A stretch of 14,633 nt of DNA from an uncultured Clostridia bacterium. GTDB taxonomy: Bacteria; Bacillota; Clostridia; Oscillospirales; Acutalibacteraceae. The position numbers were made by a program, and so were the translations under genes. The notes below the pieces were generated by a model. It saw nothing but the letters and a program-made list of their open reading frames with translations, was not told the origin of the DNA and made no database searches. The stretch spans positions 1 through 14,633 of the forward strand of contig CAJFUH010000189.1 in NCBI GenBank assembly GCA_904420155.1. Direction: 5' to 3'. Shown here piece after piece: positions 1 to 6,869 of the stretch (within the stretch, counting starts at the first letter, position 1; every line of letters begins with the position of its first letter).

Positions 1-165
1 CAAGCTTTTTCAAAAGCTTGCGGGGTGGAGGGGCGGAGCCCTTCCTCGCCCATCGCAACGGGCGAAATCCTCAAGAATCCCACAAGCTCAGGAGGGGAGG
101 CCAAACCGTCCGGGGGACGGTTTGGCCGTGGGGAACCCTAGCGAGGGGTTCCCCATTCTTCCTCC
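1..165. repeat. Chain of adjacent palindromes (REP/MITE-like intergenic element)
   Basis: No gene is visible here. Perfect or near-perfect inverted repeats follow one another: 1-9 with 12-20 (9 bp, 2-base loop); 46-51 with 60-65 (6 bp); 99-111 with 115-127 (13 bp, perfect, loop GGG); and 130-138 with 146-154 (9 bp plus a possible T-G pair). None is followed by a long T-run, so they are not obvious terminators. Such compact series of hairpins between genes are typical of repeated palindromic elements or of structured untranslated RNA. Calling it a dispersed repeat is inference, because only one copy lies in this window. It begins at the window edge and may extend further left. Confidence 0.5.
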
Positions 166-209
166 GTTTTATATAATTTGCTCACTCAACTTCCTTTTTC
201 GACAGTGTG

Positions 210-256
210 AAAAGGAGGGGAGCGTCCATGCCAGTATGGGCGCTCCCCTCCTTTTT
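210..256 (+). terminator. Strong intrinsic terminator, possibly bidirectional
   Basis: AAAAGGAGGGGAGCG (210-224) pairs perfectly over 15 bp with 241-255. The stem continues through a T-G pair and CCAT/ATGG (226-229 with 236-239) to a 6-base loop. A run of T at 251-256 closes it on the plus strand, partly inside the stem. On the minus strand the stem is followed by only four T, so it is a weaker terminator in that direction, although it lies just beyond the end of the minus-strand ABC operon. A second small stem (264-270 with 286-292) lies between it and the permease stop codon. Confidence 0.75.
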
Positions 257-301
257 TGATGGGTGGGCAAAAGTTTGGTAAGGGATTGCCCAGCCCCTTT
301 T

Positions 302-1054
302 TTACCGTTTGACCACGGCGCGACGGATCAGCAGATAGGCAACCCCTGCAAACAGGGCGCCTAACACCGCCAGGCCCAACGCGGCGATCAGGTCGTTTAC
401 CAGGAAAATGTCCGCCAGGAAACGGCCCACGGCCTGCATGGGGATAGGAATCCAATAGGCTAGGAAGGGGAGAAGCACGATAACCACCAGCCAGGCTCCC
501 GCTCCAATGATTGTTTTCAGGATCTTATTGCTGCGATAAAAGATCAGCGTCACCATCATGCCGAACAAGTACAGGCAGCAGAACAGGGCGAACATCCACA
601 CAAGTCCCCGCAGGAATCCGGAAAAGCTCCAAGAGGCGGCGTTTAGGATTCCGGACTGGGATTCATCCAAGGCGTTCCGCAGCCCGCCGTCGCTGAACAG
701 CAAATCATGAAATAGGATATTGGGAGTAAACAGGTTATACAGACAGTTAAACAGGCTGTTGATCAACGCGATGCCAAGGCTGAGGGGAATGCCCGCCAAG
801 ACGGTGCCCCAATAAAAGGAACGGCGGGACACCCCGCAGGATTGGCTAAAATAGAAGCTCTCTTTAAAACAGCACAGGCCTGTTACCAAGACAAAAACGG
901 CGGAAGCGATATCGATGCCCGAGTTTGCCCCTTCGGAAAAGATATGACTCATCACGGAGAGGATGCATATCACACCGCTATAAATCAAATAAAATACCAA
1001 AACGCTGAAAAGGTTGCGGCGAATCTGAAACGTTGTCACAGTGAGCGTTCTCAT
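302..1054 (-). CDS. ABC transporter membrane subunit, GntR-controlled operon
   Basis: This 250-residue, very hydrophobic protein has about six predicted membrane spans by eye, near residues 15-36, 48-64, 80-105, 148-172, 182-205 and 220-245. A polar loop of about 40 residues lies between spans 3 and 4, and the protein ends in basic residues. It has no signature that I recognise beyond the general ABC-2 type permease character. Its start codon overlaps the stop of the ATPase gene in an ATGA arrangement (1051-1054), and GAGGAGGG precedes it by 9 bases, so the two are translationally coupled. With the upstream ATPase it should form an exporter or resistance pump of the kind found in YtrA-type GntR operons. 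The transported substrate cannot be told. Confidence 0.85.
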   Translation of the reverse strand: MRTLTVTTFQIRRNLFSVLVFYLIYSGVICILSVMSHIFSEGANSGIDIASAVFVLVTGLCCFKESFYFSQSCGVSRRSFYWGTVLAGIPLSLGIALINSLFNCLYNLFTPNILFHDLLFSDGGLRNALDESQSGILNAASWSFSGFLRGLVWMFALFCCLYLFGMMVTLIFYRSNKILKTIIGAGAWLVVIVLLPFLAYWIPIPMQAVGRFLADIFLVNDLIAALGLAVLGALFAGVAYLLIRRAVVKR

Positions 1055-1929
1055 TGCTCCAGTCCCTCCTCATTGGTGAGATGAATAAACAGTTTCTGTA
1101 ATTCGATTTTTCCCAGCTCCAGGCCCAGCTGTTGGGCCTGCTTTTTTTCATCCGCCCCGCATTCCCCAAAAATGGAAACGCTGCGGAAAGACGCCAGGCT
1201 TTGGGTGTGGATGACATGTTTTCCTGCGGAGAATGTGTGTACGGCCTCCGCAGGGCCGGAAACCTCGTAGGCCCGTTCCAGCAGATGTTCCACACTGTCG
1301 TCCACCAGCACGTTCCTGTCTTTGATGATGACCACATGTTCCAGCAGTTCCGCGATCTCCTCGATAATATGGGTGGACAGCACGATGGTTTTGGGATGGT
1401 CGATGTAATTTTGCAGCAGTTCTTTGTAAAACAGATCCCGGTGGTTGGCGTCCAGGCCCAGCACGGGTTCATCCAGCAGGATAACGGGGGCCTGGGTTGC
1501 CAAGGCGGTGATGATCTTGGTAATGGACTGGTAGCCGGTGGACAGCGCATGGATCTTTTTCTTGGTGGAAAGGCCGAACTTTTTGCACAGGGAATGGGCG
1601 TACTCCAGGTCAAATCCCGGGTAATATGCCGCCGTCCAGCGGAAACACTCTTTTACCGTCATTCTTTCCGGATAAAGGTTCTGTTCTGTCATAAAGTAGA
1701 TGTTCTGTTGGGCGCTGTCGTTTTCCTGCGCCGGCTGCCCATCCACCAGCACAGACCCGCCCGTAGGGAAAATCCGGTTGGCGATCATATTCAACAGGGT
1801 GGTTTTGCCGGCCCCGTTTCTTCCCAACAGGCCATAAATGGTATTTTCCCGGAAAGTCAGGTTGATGGAATCCAGCACGCATTGATCTTTGTAACATTTG
1901 GTCAGGTTTTTGGTTTCAATCACGCTCAT
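1051..1929 (-). CDS. ABC transporter ATP-binding protein
   Basis: This 292-residue ATPase should energise the membrane protein encoded by the next gene. The Walker A motif is GRNGAGKT (36-43), Walker B is VILLDEP (149-155) with catalytic E154, and the switch histidine is H187 in LSTH. The signature motif reads LSTGY (129-133) instead of the usual LSGGQ, a variant that I associate with this clostridial subfamily. A C-terminal part of about 75 residues follows the nucleotide-binding core. I place the start at MSVIET (1929) because GAGGAGGG lies 7 bases before it. An upstream in-frame ATG at 1947 has no such site and lies deeper inside the regulator gene. The gene overlaps the end of the GntR gene by 14 bases and the permease by 4, so all three are one transcript. 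Drug or antimicrobial-peptide efflux is a reasonable guess, not shown. Confidence 0.92.
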   Translation of the reverse strand: MSVIETKNLTKCYKDQCVLDSINLTFRENTIYGLLGRNGAGKTTLLNMIANRIFPTGGSVLVDGQPAQENDSAQQNIYFMTEQNLYPERMTVKECFRWTAAYYPGFDLEYAHSLCKKFGLSTKKKIHALSTGYQSITKIITALATQAPVILLDEPVLGLDANHRDLFYKELLQNYIDHPKTIVLSTHIIEEIAELLEHVVIIKDRNVLVDDSVEHLLERAYEVSGPAEAVHTFSAGKHVIHTQSLASFRSVSIFGECGADEKKQAQQLGLELGKIELQKLFIHLTNEEGLEQ

Positions 1930-2293
1930 GGTCCGAGCCCTCCTCAATCATATGCATCAATTCTTCTTTGCTGATACACAGCCGATGCGCTTCTTCCAGC
2001 ATGGTTTTGATATACCGGTCGAAAAAGAGGTTTTTCCTCTTGCGCAGCAATTGCTCTTTGGCCCCTTTTGTCACAAACATTCCTACCCCTCTCCTTTTAT
2101 AAAGGATTCCCTCTTCCACCAAAAGGTTAAACCCTTTGCCCACGGTTGCCGGATTGATTTTATAATGCAGGGAAATCTCCGTGGTGGAAGGGATCTGCTG
2201 TTCTTCCGGGAAAACCCCGTTGACGATATCGTCTTCGATGGATTGGGCCAACTGCATGTAAATGGGGATTTCGCTGCCAAAATCCAATTGCAA
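1916..2293 (-). CDS. GntR-family (YtrA-type) transcriptional regulator
   Basis: This short regulator has 125 residues. The N-terminal winged helix-turn-helix covers about residues 8-75: IPIYMQLAQSIEDDI, then QIPSTTEISLHYKINPATV, then the wing ending GVGMFVTKG. Only about 45 helical residues follow and there is no large ligand domain, which is the hallmark of the YtrA subfamily. Members of that subfamily usually repress an adjacent ABC transporter operon, which fits the two genes downstream. The start codon is TTG at 2293, supported by AAAGGTGG (2301-2308 on the complementary strand) 7 bases upstream. The gene is first in its operon, and its promoter is overlapped by an inverted repeat, so autoregulation is likely. 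The inducer is unknown. Confidence 0.92.
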   Translation of the reverse strand: MQLDFGSEIPIYMQLAQSIEDDIVNGVFPEEQQIPSTTEISLHYKINPATVGKGFNLLVEEGILYKRRGVGMFVTKGAKEQLLRKRKNLFFDRYIKTMLEEAHRLCISKEELMHMIEEGSDHERD

Positions 2294-2309
2294 GCTCTCA
2301 CCACCTTTA

Positions 2310-2333
2310 TTAGTTAATTACTTGTGTAACTAA
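2310..2333. promoter_or_regulatory. Candidate GntR operator (perfect inverted repeat)
   Basis: TTAGTTA (2310-2316) and TAACTAA (2327-2333) form a perfect 7-base inverted repeat with a 10-base spacer. It covers the expected transcription start and touches the -10 box of the minus-strand promoter, the classic position for a repressor. Assignment to the adjacent GntR protein is inference from position. Confidence 0.65.
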
Positions 2334-2361
2334 CTATATAACAAATAAACCGGATTGTCAA
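2333..2361 (-). promoter_or_regulatory. Sigma-A-type promoter of the GntR-ABC operon
   Basis: On the minus strand TTGACA (complement of 2356-2361, a perfect -35) is followed by a 17-base spacer and TATAGT (complement of 2333-2338, five of six matches to TATAAT). Transcription should start near 2326, about 30 bases before the TTG start codon. Confidence 0.8.
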
Positions 2362-2594
2362 GAGGGTTTTCCTTTTTCTTTTAAAAAGGGAGGATGAGAG
2401 ATATAAAGGGGGAGGCTGCATAGTTTGCAGGTCCCCAGCGCCATAAATGGCTCCGCATAACGGCAGTCGGCCGCCAGACGTTAGGTTATTTTCAAAAAAG
2501 CGGACGAGATCCGCCGCGAAAACCCTGTTGTTACCGGATAATGGCGTCGGTTTGGGAAAAAATACTGGATAGAAAACGAGTTCTATGAGATACA
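2362..2594. other. Intergenic region before ypeB
   Basis: This stretch lies between the divergent GntR operon and ypeB. It holds only short palindromes, such as GCCAT/ATGGC near 2440-2451 and GCGGA/TCCGC near 2500. I looked for sigma-G or sigma-F promoter elements suited to a spore gene and for a sigma-A promoter on the plus strand, and found none I would defend. A 93-codon open frame on the minus strand (2314-2595) looks like chance. Confidence 0.4.
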
Positions 2595-2609
2595 ATGGAG
2601 GATTCCTGT

Positions 2610-3968
2610 ATGAACCAACAAATGAACACTCGCAAAACAGTACGGATCATCAGTTTTGCTCTGGCGGCCTGTATTATCTTTGGCGGGACGGCTTATAGCG
2701 GGTATGCGCTGGCCAATCGCTACCGCACCAGCCTGGAATATACCTACCAGAGAGCGCTTAGTGATTTATCCGACTATATTGCCAACCTGGAGACAACCTT
2801 AGCCAAAGGGATTTACGCCAACACGCCCCCTCAGCAGTATGGGATTTCCGCCAAACTGCTCCGGGACGCCGGAGCCGCTAAAACCGCATTGGGGCAGCTC
2901 CCCTTATCGGATGTGGAATTGGATAACGTGAATAAATTTATCTCCCAGGTGGGGGATTTTGCCTCTTACCTCTCCACAAAGCTCTCCAAGGGGGAAACGA
3001 TCACTCAGGAGGAAATGGACAGCCTAGAAAAAATGGGGGAATACGCCAAGGTTCTCCACCTGGACCTAAGCGATATCCAGGCCCGCTTTGACGACGGGAC
3101 CATGCAAATTGACCAGACTGCCGCGGTCATAGGAAACCTCTCCCAAGACACCCAAAACCAGGAGGAACCCTATCTCAACAGCGGATTCCATGAAATGAAC
3201 GAAGGGTTTACCGATTATCCCACCCTGATTTACGACGGCCCGTTTTCCGACCACATCACCCGCATGACTTCCAAGATGCTGGAAGGGGAGGGCAACATTT
3301 CAGAGGAAGAAGCCAAAAAGACAGCCGTGGAGTTTTCAGGGTTGGCGGCCGGCCAGCTACAGGCCGCCGAGGCCAATGCGGGAAACCTGCCGACCTTTAA
3401 TTTTACCGGGGATAACTATGCAATTTCGGTCACCCAGGCCGGGGGATATGTCTCCTATCTATTAAATTCCCGGGAAATAGGGGAACCGACGATGGAATAC
3501 GGGCAGGCCGCCGCCAAAGCCCAGGAATATTTGACCCGGCATGGGATGGATTCCATGAAGGAAAGCTATTATGTGACGGCCAACGGCATTTGTACCATCA
3601 ACTACGCCTATCAGCAGGATGGCATTGTCTATTACAGCGATTTGGTTAAAGTGGGGGTAGCCTTAGATACCGGAGAAGTGGTAAGCTTTAACGCCACTGG
3701 GTATCTGATGAACCATATCCAGCGGGAACTGCCCCAGGACCGGATTTCCCTGGAGGAAGCCCGGGAGTCCGTTAGCCCCAGGCTTACCATTGAAAAAGAA
3801 GGAATGGCCATGATCCCCACCGCAGGATTGCATGAAGTGCTGTGCTATGAGTTCCAATGTTCTTCGGAAACGGGTGACCATGTCATGGTGTATATCAACG
3901 CCCAGACGGGGTTAGAGGAACAGATCCTCATCCTATTGATGACAGACGGGGGCGTTTTGGTCATGTAA
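2610..3968 (+). CDS. ypeB: Spore germination protein YpeB
   Basis: This 452-residue protein is close in length to Bacillus YpeB, which is needed to assemble and stabilise the cortex-lytic enzyme SleB in the spore. One N-terminal membrane span (about 10-34) is followed by a helical region rich in Leu, Asp and Glu (about 40-165). The C-terminal half carries PepSY/YPEB repeats that begin near residue 230 (ISEEEAKKTA), 295 (MEYGQAAAKAQEYL) and 379 (ISLEEARE). The start at 2610 is chosen because GGAGG (2597-2601) lies 8 bases before it; the in-frame ATG at 2595 overlaps that site. In Bacillus the gene sits in an operon with sleB. Here no cortex hydrolase lies within the window on either side, and a strong terminator follows at once. 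Expression in the forespore is expected from the family but is not visible in the promoter region. Confidence 0.93.
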   Translation: MNQQMNTRKTVRIISFALAACIIFGGTAYSGYALANRYRTSLEYTYQRALSDLSDYIANLETTLAKGIYANTPPQQYGISAKLLRDAGAAKTALGQLPLSDVELDNVNKFISQVGDFASYLSTKLSKGETITQEEMDSLEKMGEYAKVLHLDLSDIQARFDDGTMQIDQTAAVIGNLSQDTQNQEEPYLNSGFHEMNEGFTDYPTLIYDGPFSDHITRMTSKMLEGEGNISEEEAKKTAVEFSGLAAGQLQAAEANAGNLPTFNFTGDNYAISVTQAGGYVSYLLNSREIGEPTMEYGQAAAKAQEYLTRHGMDSMKESYYVTANGICTINYAYQQDGIVYYSDLVKVGVALDTGEVVSFNATGYLMNHIQRELPQDRISLEEARESVSPRLTIEKEGMAMIPTAGLHEVLCYEFQCSSETGDHVMVYINAQTGLEEQILILLMTDGGVLVM

Positions 3969-3984
3969 GGGATTAAGCAAAAAA

Positions 3985-4020
3985 AGAGAAGACCGAAAAA
4001 ATACGGTCTTCTCTCTTTTT
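3985..4020 (+). terminator. Bidirectional intrinsic terminator between convergent genes
   Basis: AGAGAAGACCG (3985-3995) pairs perfectly with 4004-4014 over 11 bp, with an 8-base A-rich loop. The plus side ends in C plus five T (4016-4020). The minus side runs into a T-run complementary to the A-run at 3979-3985. It therefore ends both ypeB and the response-regulator transcript. Confidence 0.88.
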
Positions 4021-4056
4021 GGCTTCTGAGGGTGATTTCTTCCCTTTCCAGGGTGG

Positions 4057-4926
4057 TTAAGCCCCTTGCCGTTCGGTTTCCTCCATTGTTTCCATAGAGG
4101 CTTCGCTTTTCTCTTCTAAATCCACGACTTCTCCGTCTTTTTTCTCTTCCCCGTCCTCTTCCTTTGCGGCCATGGCGCGCACTTCTGAGGGAGAGACCCC
4201 GAAATAGTCCCGGAAGTGGGAATAGAAATAGTTGAGGTTGGAATATCCCACATTATGGGCAATGTAAGAAATTTTTTCCATACTGTTTTGAATCATATGT
4301 TTCGCCATAATCAACCGGTAAGCCATCAGGTATTCAGAGAATTTCATGTGGGTTTCCTTTAAGAAAATCTGCCCCAGATAGGTGCTGTTCATTTTAAACT
4401 TGTTGGCCACGATCTTAAGATTGATATTCCGGTTGTATTCCTCCTTGACAATCAGGATTACCTTGTTGGTAAGGTTGGACAACTGGTCGTAGCTGGTGCT
4501 TAAAATCATATCGCGAAGCTTGTCCTCCTGGATCGGTTGTTGCAGATCCCCGCCCAAATCCTGTAGAATAATCCGCCGGATTACGCTTTCCAGCTCAAAA
4601 CGGTCCACCGGCTTGACCAGATAATCCTTGGCCCCGGCGATCATGGCCTGGCGTACGTATTCGAAATCATCGTATCCGCTGATCATGATGTATTTGGTAG
4701 GCAGGCCCAAATCGTTGAGTTTGTGAATGATATCGTATCCGCGGTTTTCCTCAATGCATACGTCAAAAATAGCGATGTCCGGTTTACACTCGATGGCCTT
4801 AGCGACGGCGTCAGGATAACTGGTAGCGGTTTCAATCTGATAGATACCGTACTGTTCCCAGTTTATCATGCGTTTTAACCCTTCGATAATGTGGGGTTCA
4901 TCATCCACGATCAACAGTCGATACAT
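4057..4926 (-). CDS. Response regulator, YesN type (REC + AraC HTH)
   Basis: This 289-residue response regulator acts in the cytoplasm. The receiver domain (1-120) has the acidic pair D8-D9, phosphoacceptor D55 in IAIFDV, S83 and K105 in LVKP. An AraC-type double helix-turn-helix (about 155-252, ending in YFGVSPSEVRA) binds DNA. A linker of only about 35 residues joins them, shorter than in many YesN proteins. The last 35 residues (about 254-289) form a highly charged, Glu-rich tail, unusual for the family. The start has AAGGAGGAG 7 bases upstream. The first 26 bases overlap the sensor kinase gene, so the two are made together and surely form a pair. YesN-type regulators commonly control carbohydrate uptake operons, but none is adjacent here. 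Confidence 0.92.
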   Translation of the reverse strand: MYRLLIVDDEPHIIEGLKRMINWEQYGIYQIETATSYPDAVAKAIECKPDIAIFDVCIEENRGYDIIHKLNDLGLPTKYIMISGYDDFEYVRQAMIAGAKDYLVKPVDRFELESVIRRIILQDLGGDLQQPIQEDKLRDMILSTSYDQLSNLTNKVILIVKEEYNRNINLKIVANKFKMNSTYLGQIFLKETHMKFSEYLMAYRLIMAKHMIQNSMEKISYIAHNVGYSNLNYFYSHFRDYFGVSPSEVRAMAAKEEDGEEKKDGEVVDLEEKSEASMETMEETERQGA

Positions 4927-6676
4927 GCAGGTTCTCCTCCTTTTTCTTATAAATGCGGATCGATACGGTAATACCGGCCTCGGTATTGTTGCAAAGCTGC
5001 ATTTGCAAACGTTCCCCGTAAAAGAACCGCAACCTATGATATACGTTTTGAATGCCTATGCTGTTGCCCGAAGAGGGTTCTCCATCCCCCTGTAGGCGGC
5101 TGTTAATCTCCTCCAATTTTTCCGGGTCGACTTGGCTGCCATTGTTGATGATTTCTATAATATAACGGTCTGTTTCTTCCCGCCCGTTTATCAACAGCAG
5201 GTTGAATTCGCTGCCACGATCGAACCCGTGTACGAAAAAGTTTTCCACCAAAGGCTGCATCCACAGTTTTATGGTTTCCATGCTGCGCACTTCTGGGGAT
5301 ACGTCGATTTGGTAATAAAAGTTATGGTCATATTTAAATTCCATAATCTTCAGGTATTTGCCGAGGATATCCAGCTCCTTTTCTATGGTGATGGTGTTGT
5401 GCTCTTTGACAATATCCCGGTACATACTGCCCAGATAATATACCGCGTCCGCCACCTGCAAATCATTGTGCACCAAGGCGCAGGAACGGATAATCTCCAG
5501 GGTGTTGTATAGGAAATGCGGATTGATCTGGTGCTGAAGGGCCTGCATTTCCGTCTCTTTTTGCTTAAGCTTGAGCACATATTCCGTGCGGATAAACTCA
5601 TCCAGCTGACCGATCATGTCGTTGAATTCCTGTGCAATCACGCCGTATTCATCCTTGCGGTCCCCTACGTCGATGTGGGTGAATTGCCCCGACTTAGCCA
5701 ATTGGATGGAGTGTACGATTTTGTTGAGAAACTTGGCGTCGTAATTTGCGCGCACAGCGATCAAAAATGTCATAATCAGGAAGATCAGCAGGGAACCCGC
5801 AATCACCAGTAGGAACAGGCTTAGATTTTCGTGGAAAATGGTGGCGCTGTCTACAATGGTAATCAGCTTATACCCGTATTGGGAAGACGTGTTGGTAAAA
5901 TAGTACTGCCGGTAAAACAGCCCGTTATGCAGGATACCGTTGGATTCATTGCTTTTATAAATTTCCTGAAACGTTGTTTCCAATTGGTCCTGGCGTTCCG
6001 GGTCCGTATAATACAGGGCCCCTTTTTTGCTCATAATGGCGCTGTCCGCAATGTTGTAGTCCAGCACATGGTCAAAGATCCTCCGCCCGCTGAGCAAAAA
6101 TTTCATTTCTCCGATAGAACCGACCCCGTTTTCGGTTTGAGGCAATTCCTTGGTATATACATACCCATAGGAGACATCATCTTCATAGATATCCATGGAA
6201 TTGGTGGGCACGCAAAAGTCCACATTGAGGCCGGGGGAATTGGCGTCGTAGAAATGGATAATATTGGCGCTGTTCTGGGATTCAACGGAAATCTGGATCA
6301 CGATAAAATCGTTGTCCTGTACAAACGTTTTGACATCTTTCAGAAAGTCCGCCGGCATTTCCGTAGGGCCGACGCCCTCCAAACGCAGCATCCGATACTC
6401 TTGGGCGTTATGGGAGAAAAAGCATAGGAAATCTTTCTCCAACGCGTGGTTAGAATAAATTCCCAAAAAATAATTGTCAATCTTGCTGATGTTGTTGGAG
6501 ATGGAAGATTCCACTCCATTAAAAGCGCTGGAAGAAGCCCTTTTGTACAGATCAACTTGGTTGCTGAGAATCATATTGCACACAGAAAAACAGACAATCA
6601 CGCAGACAAAAAATAATACTGTGATATAAGCGAAAAAAGTATTTCGGTGCATTTTGCTTTTCAAGAATTCCAGCAT
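4901..6676 (-). CDS. Sensor histidine kinase, YesM type
   Basis: This 591-residue membrane kinase is the likely partner of the overlapping response regulator. A first membrane span (about 14-36) and a second (about 286-308) enclose an extracytoplasmic sensing region of some 250 residues. A HAMP linker (about 310-365) follows. The His_kinase domain holds the phosphorylated H387 in INPHFLYNTLE. The ATPase domain shows the N box QPLVEN (474-479) and the glycine box SGNSIGIQNV (536-545). I choose the start at 6676 because GAGGG (6684-6688) lies 7 bases before it. The longer frame to 6748 adds 24 residues with no binding site and would place extra basic residues ahead of the membrane anchor. The ligand is unknown; in this family it is often a sugar or oligosaccharide sensed directly or through a binding protein. 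Confidence 0.92.
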   Translation of the reverse strand: MLEFLKSKMHRNTFFAYITVLFFVCVIVCFSVCNMILSNQVDLYKRASSSAFNGVESSISNNISKIDNYFLGIYSNHALEKDFLCFFSHNAQEYRMLRLEGVGPTEMPADFLKDVKTFVQDNDFIVIQISVESQNSANIIHFYDANSPGLNVDFCVPTNSMDIYEDDVSYGYVYTKELPQTENGVGSIGEMKFLLSGRRIFDHVLDYNIADSAIMSKKGALYYTDPERQDQLETTFQEIYKSNESNGILHNGLFYRQYYFTNTSSQYGYKLITIVDSATIFHENLSLFLLVIAGSLLIFLIMTFLIAVRANYDAKFLNKIVHSIQLAKSGQFTHIDVGDRKDEYGVIAQEFNDMIGQLDEFIRTEYVLKLKQKETEMQALQHQINPHFLYNTLEIIRSCALVHNDLQVADAVYYLGSMYRDIVKEHNTITIEKELDILGKYLKIMEFKYDHNFYYQIDVSPEVRSMETIKLWMQPLVENFFVHGFDRGSEFNLLLINGREETDRYIIEIINNGSQVDPEKLEEINSRLQGDGEPSSGNSIGIQNVYHRLRFFYGERLQMQLCNNTEAGITVSIRIYKKKEENLHVSTVDRG

Positions 6677-6789
6677 AATTAATCCCTCAAAGGCTAAATG
6701 AATGATCGCGGGTTTTCCTGGACGTTTAGTAAAAATACGCAATATCACCCGGATTTCATTGTATAATTTTTTAAAAATAAATAGATTCT

Positions 6790-6819
6790 GTTATGAAAAA
6801 TTAATAAAAATCTTGTCAA
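6790..6819 (-). promoter_or_regulatory. Probable promoter of the YesMN pair
   Basis: On the minus strand a perfect TTGACA (complement of 6814-6819) is followed by an 18-base spacer and CATAAC (complement of 6790-6795, four of six matches) in very AT-rich DNA. It lies about 115 bases before the kinase start codon, inside the 193-base gap after the dehydrogenase gene. That gap shows no convincing terminator. Confidence 0.5.
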
Positions 6820-6869
6820 AATTGTTTCTTATGAAATTCAAAAAACCATTTCTCCGCCTTCCTGCAGGG

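Noticed and set aside
1930..1947. Longer start for the ABC ATPase at 1947
   Set aside because: The GAGGAGGG site falls between this ATG and the one at 1929, 7 bases before the latter.
1132..1974. Long plus-strand open frame of 280 codons
   Set aside because: It lies antisense to the ABC ATPase gene, whose motifs are intact. Its translation is low in recognisable content and has no ribosome binding site.
2362..2594. Sigma-G promoter for ypeB
   Set aside because: Candidate -35 and -10 words were found only with wrong spacing or poor matches.
2314..2595. Minus-strand frame of 93 codons before ypeB
   Set aside because: It covers the GntR promoter and operator, has no binding site and no recognisable domain.
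6677..6748. Longer start for the sensor kinase at 6748
   Set aside because: No ribosome binding site precedes it, while GAGGG sits 7 bases before the ATG at 6676.
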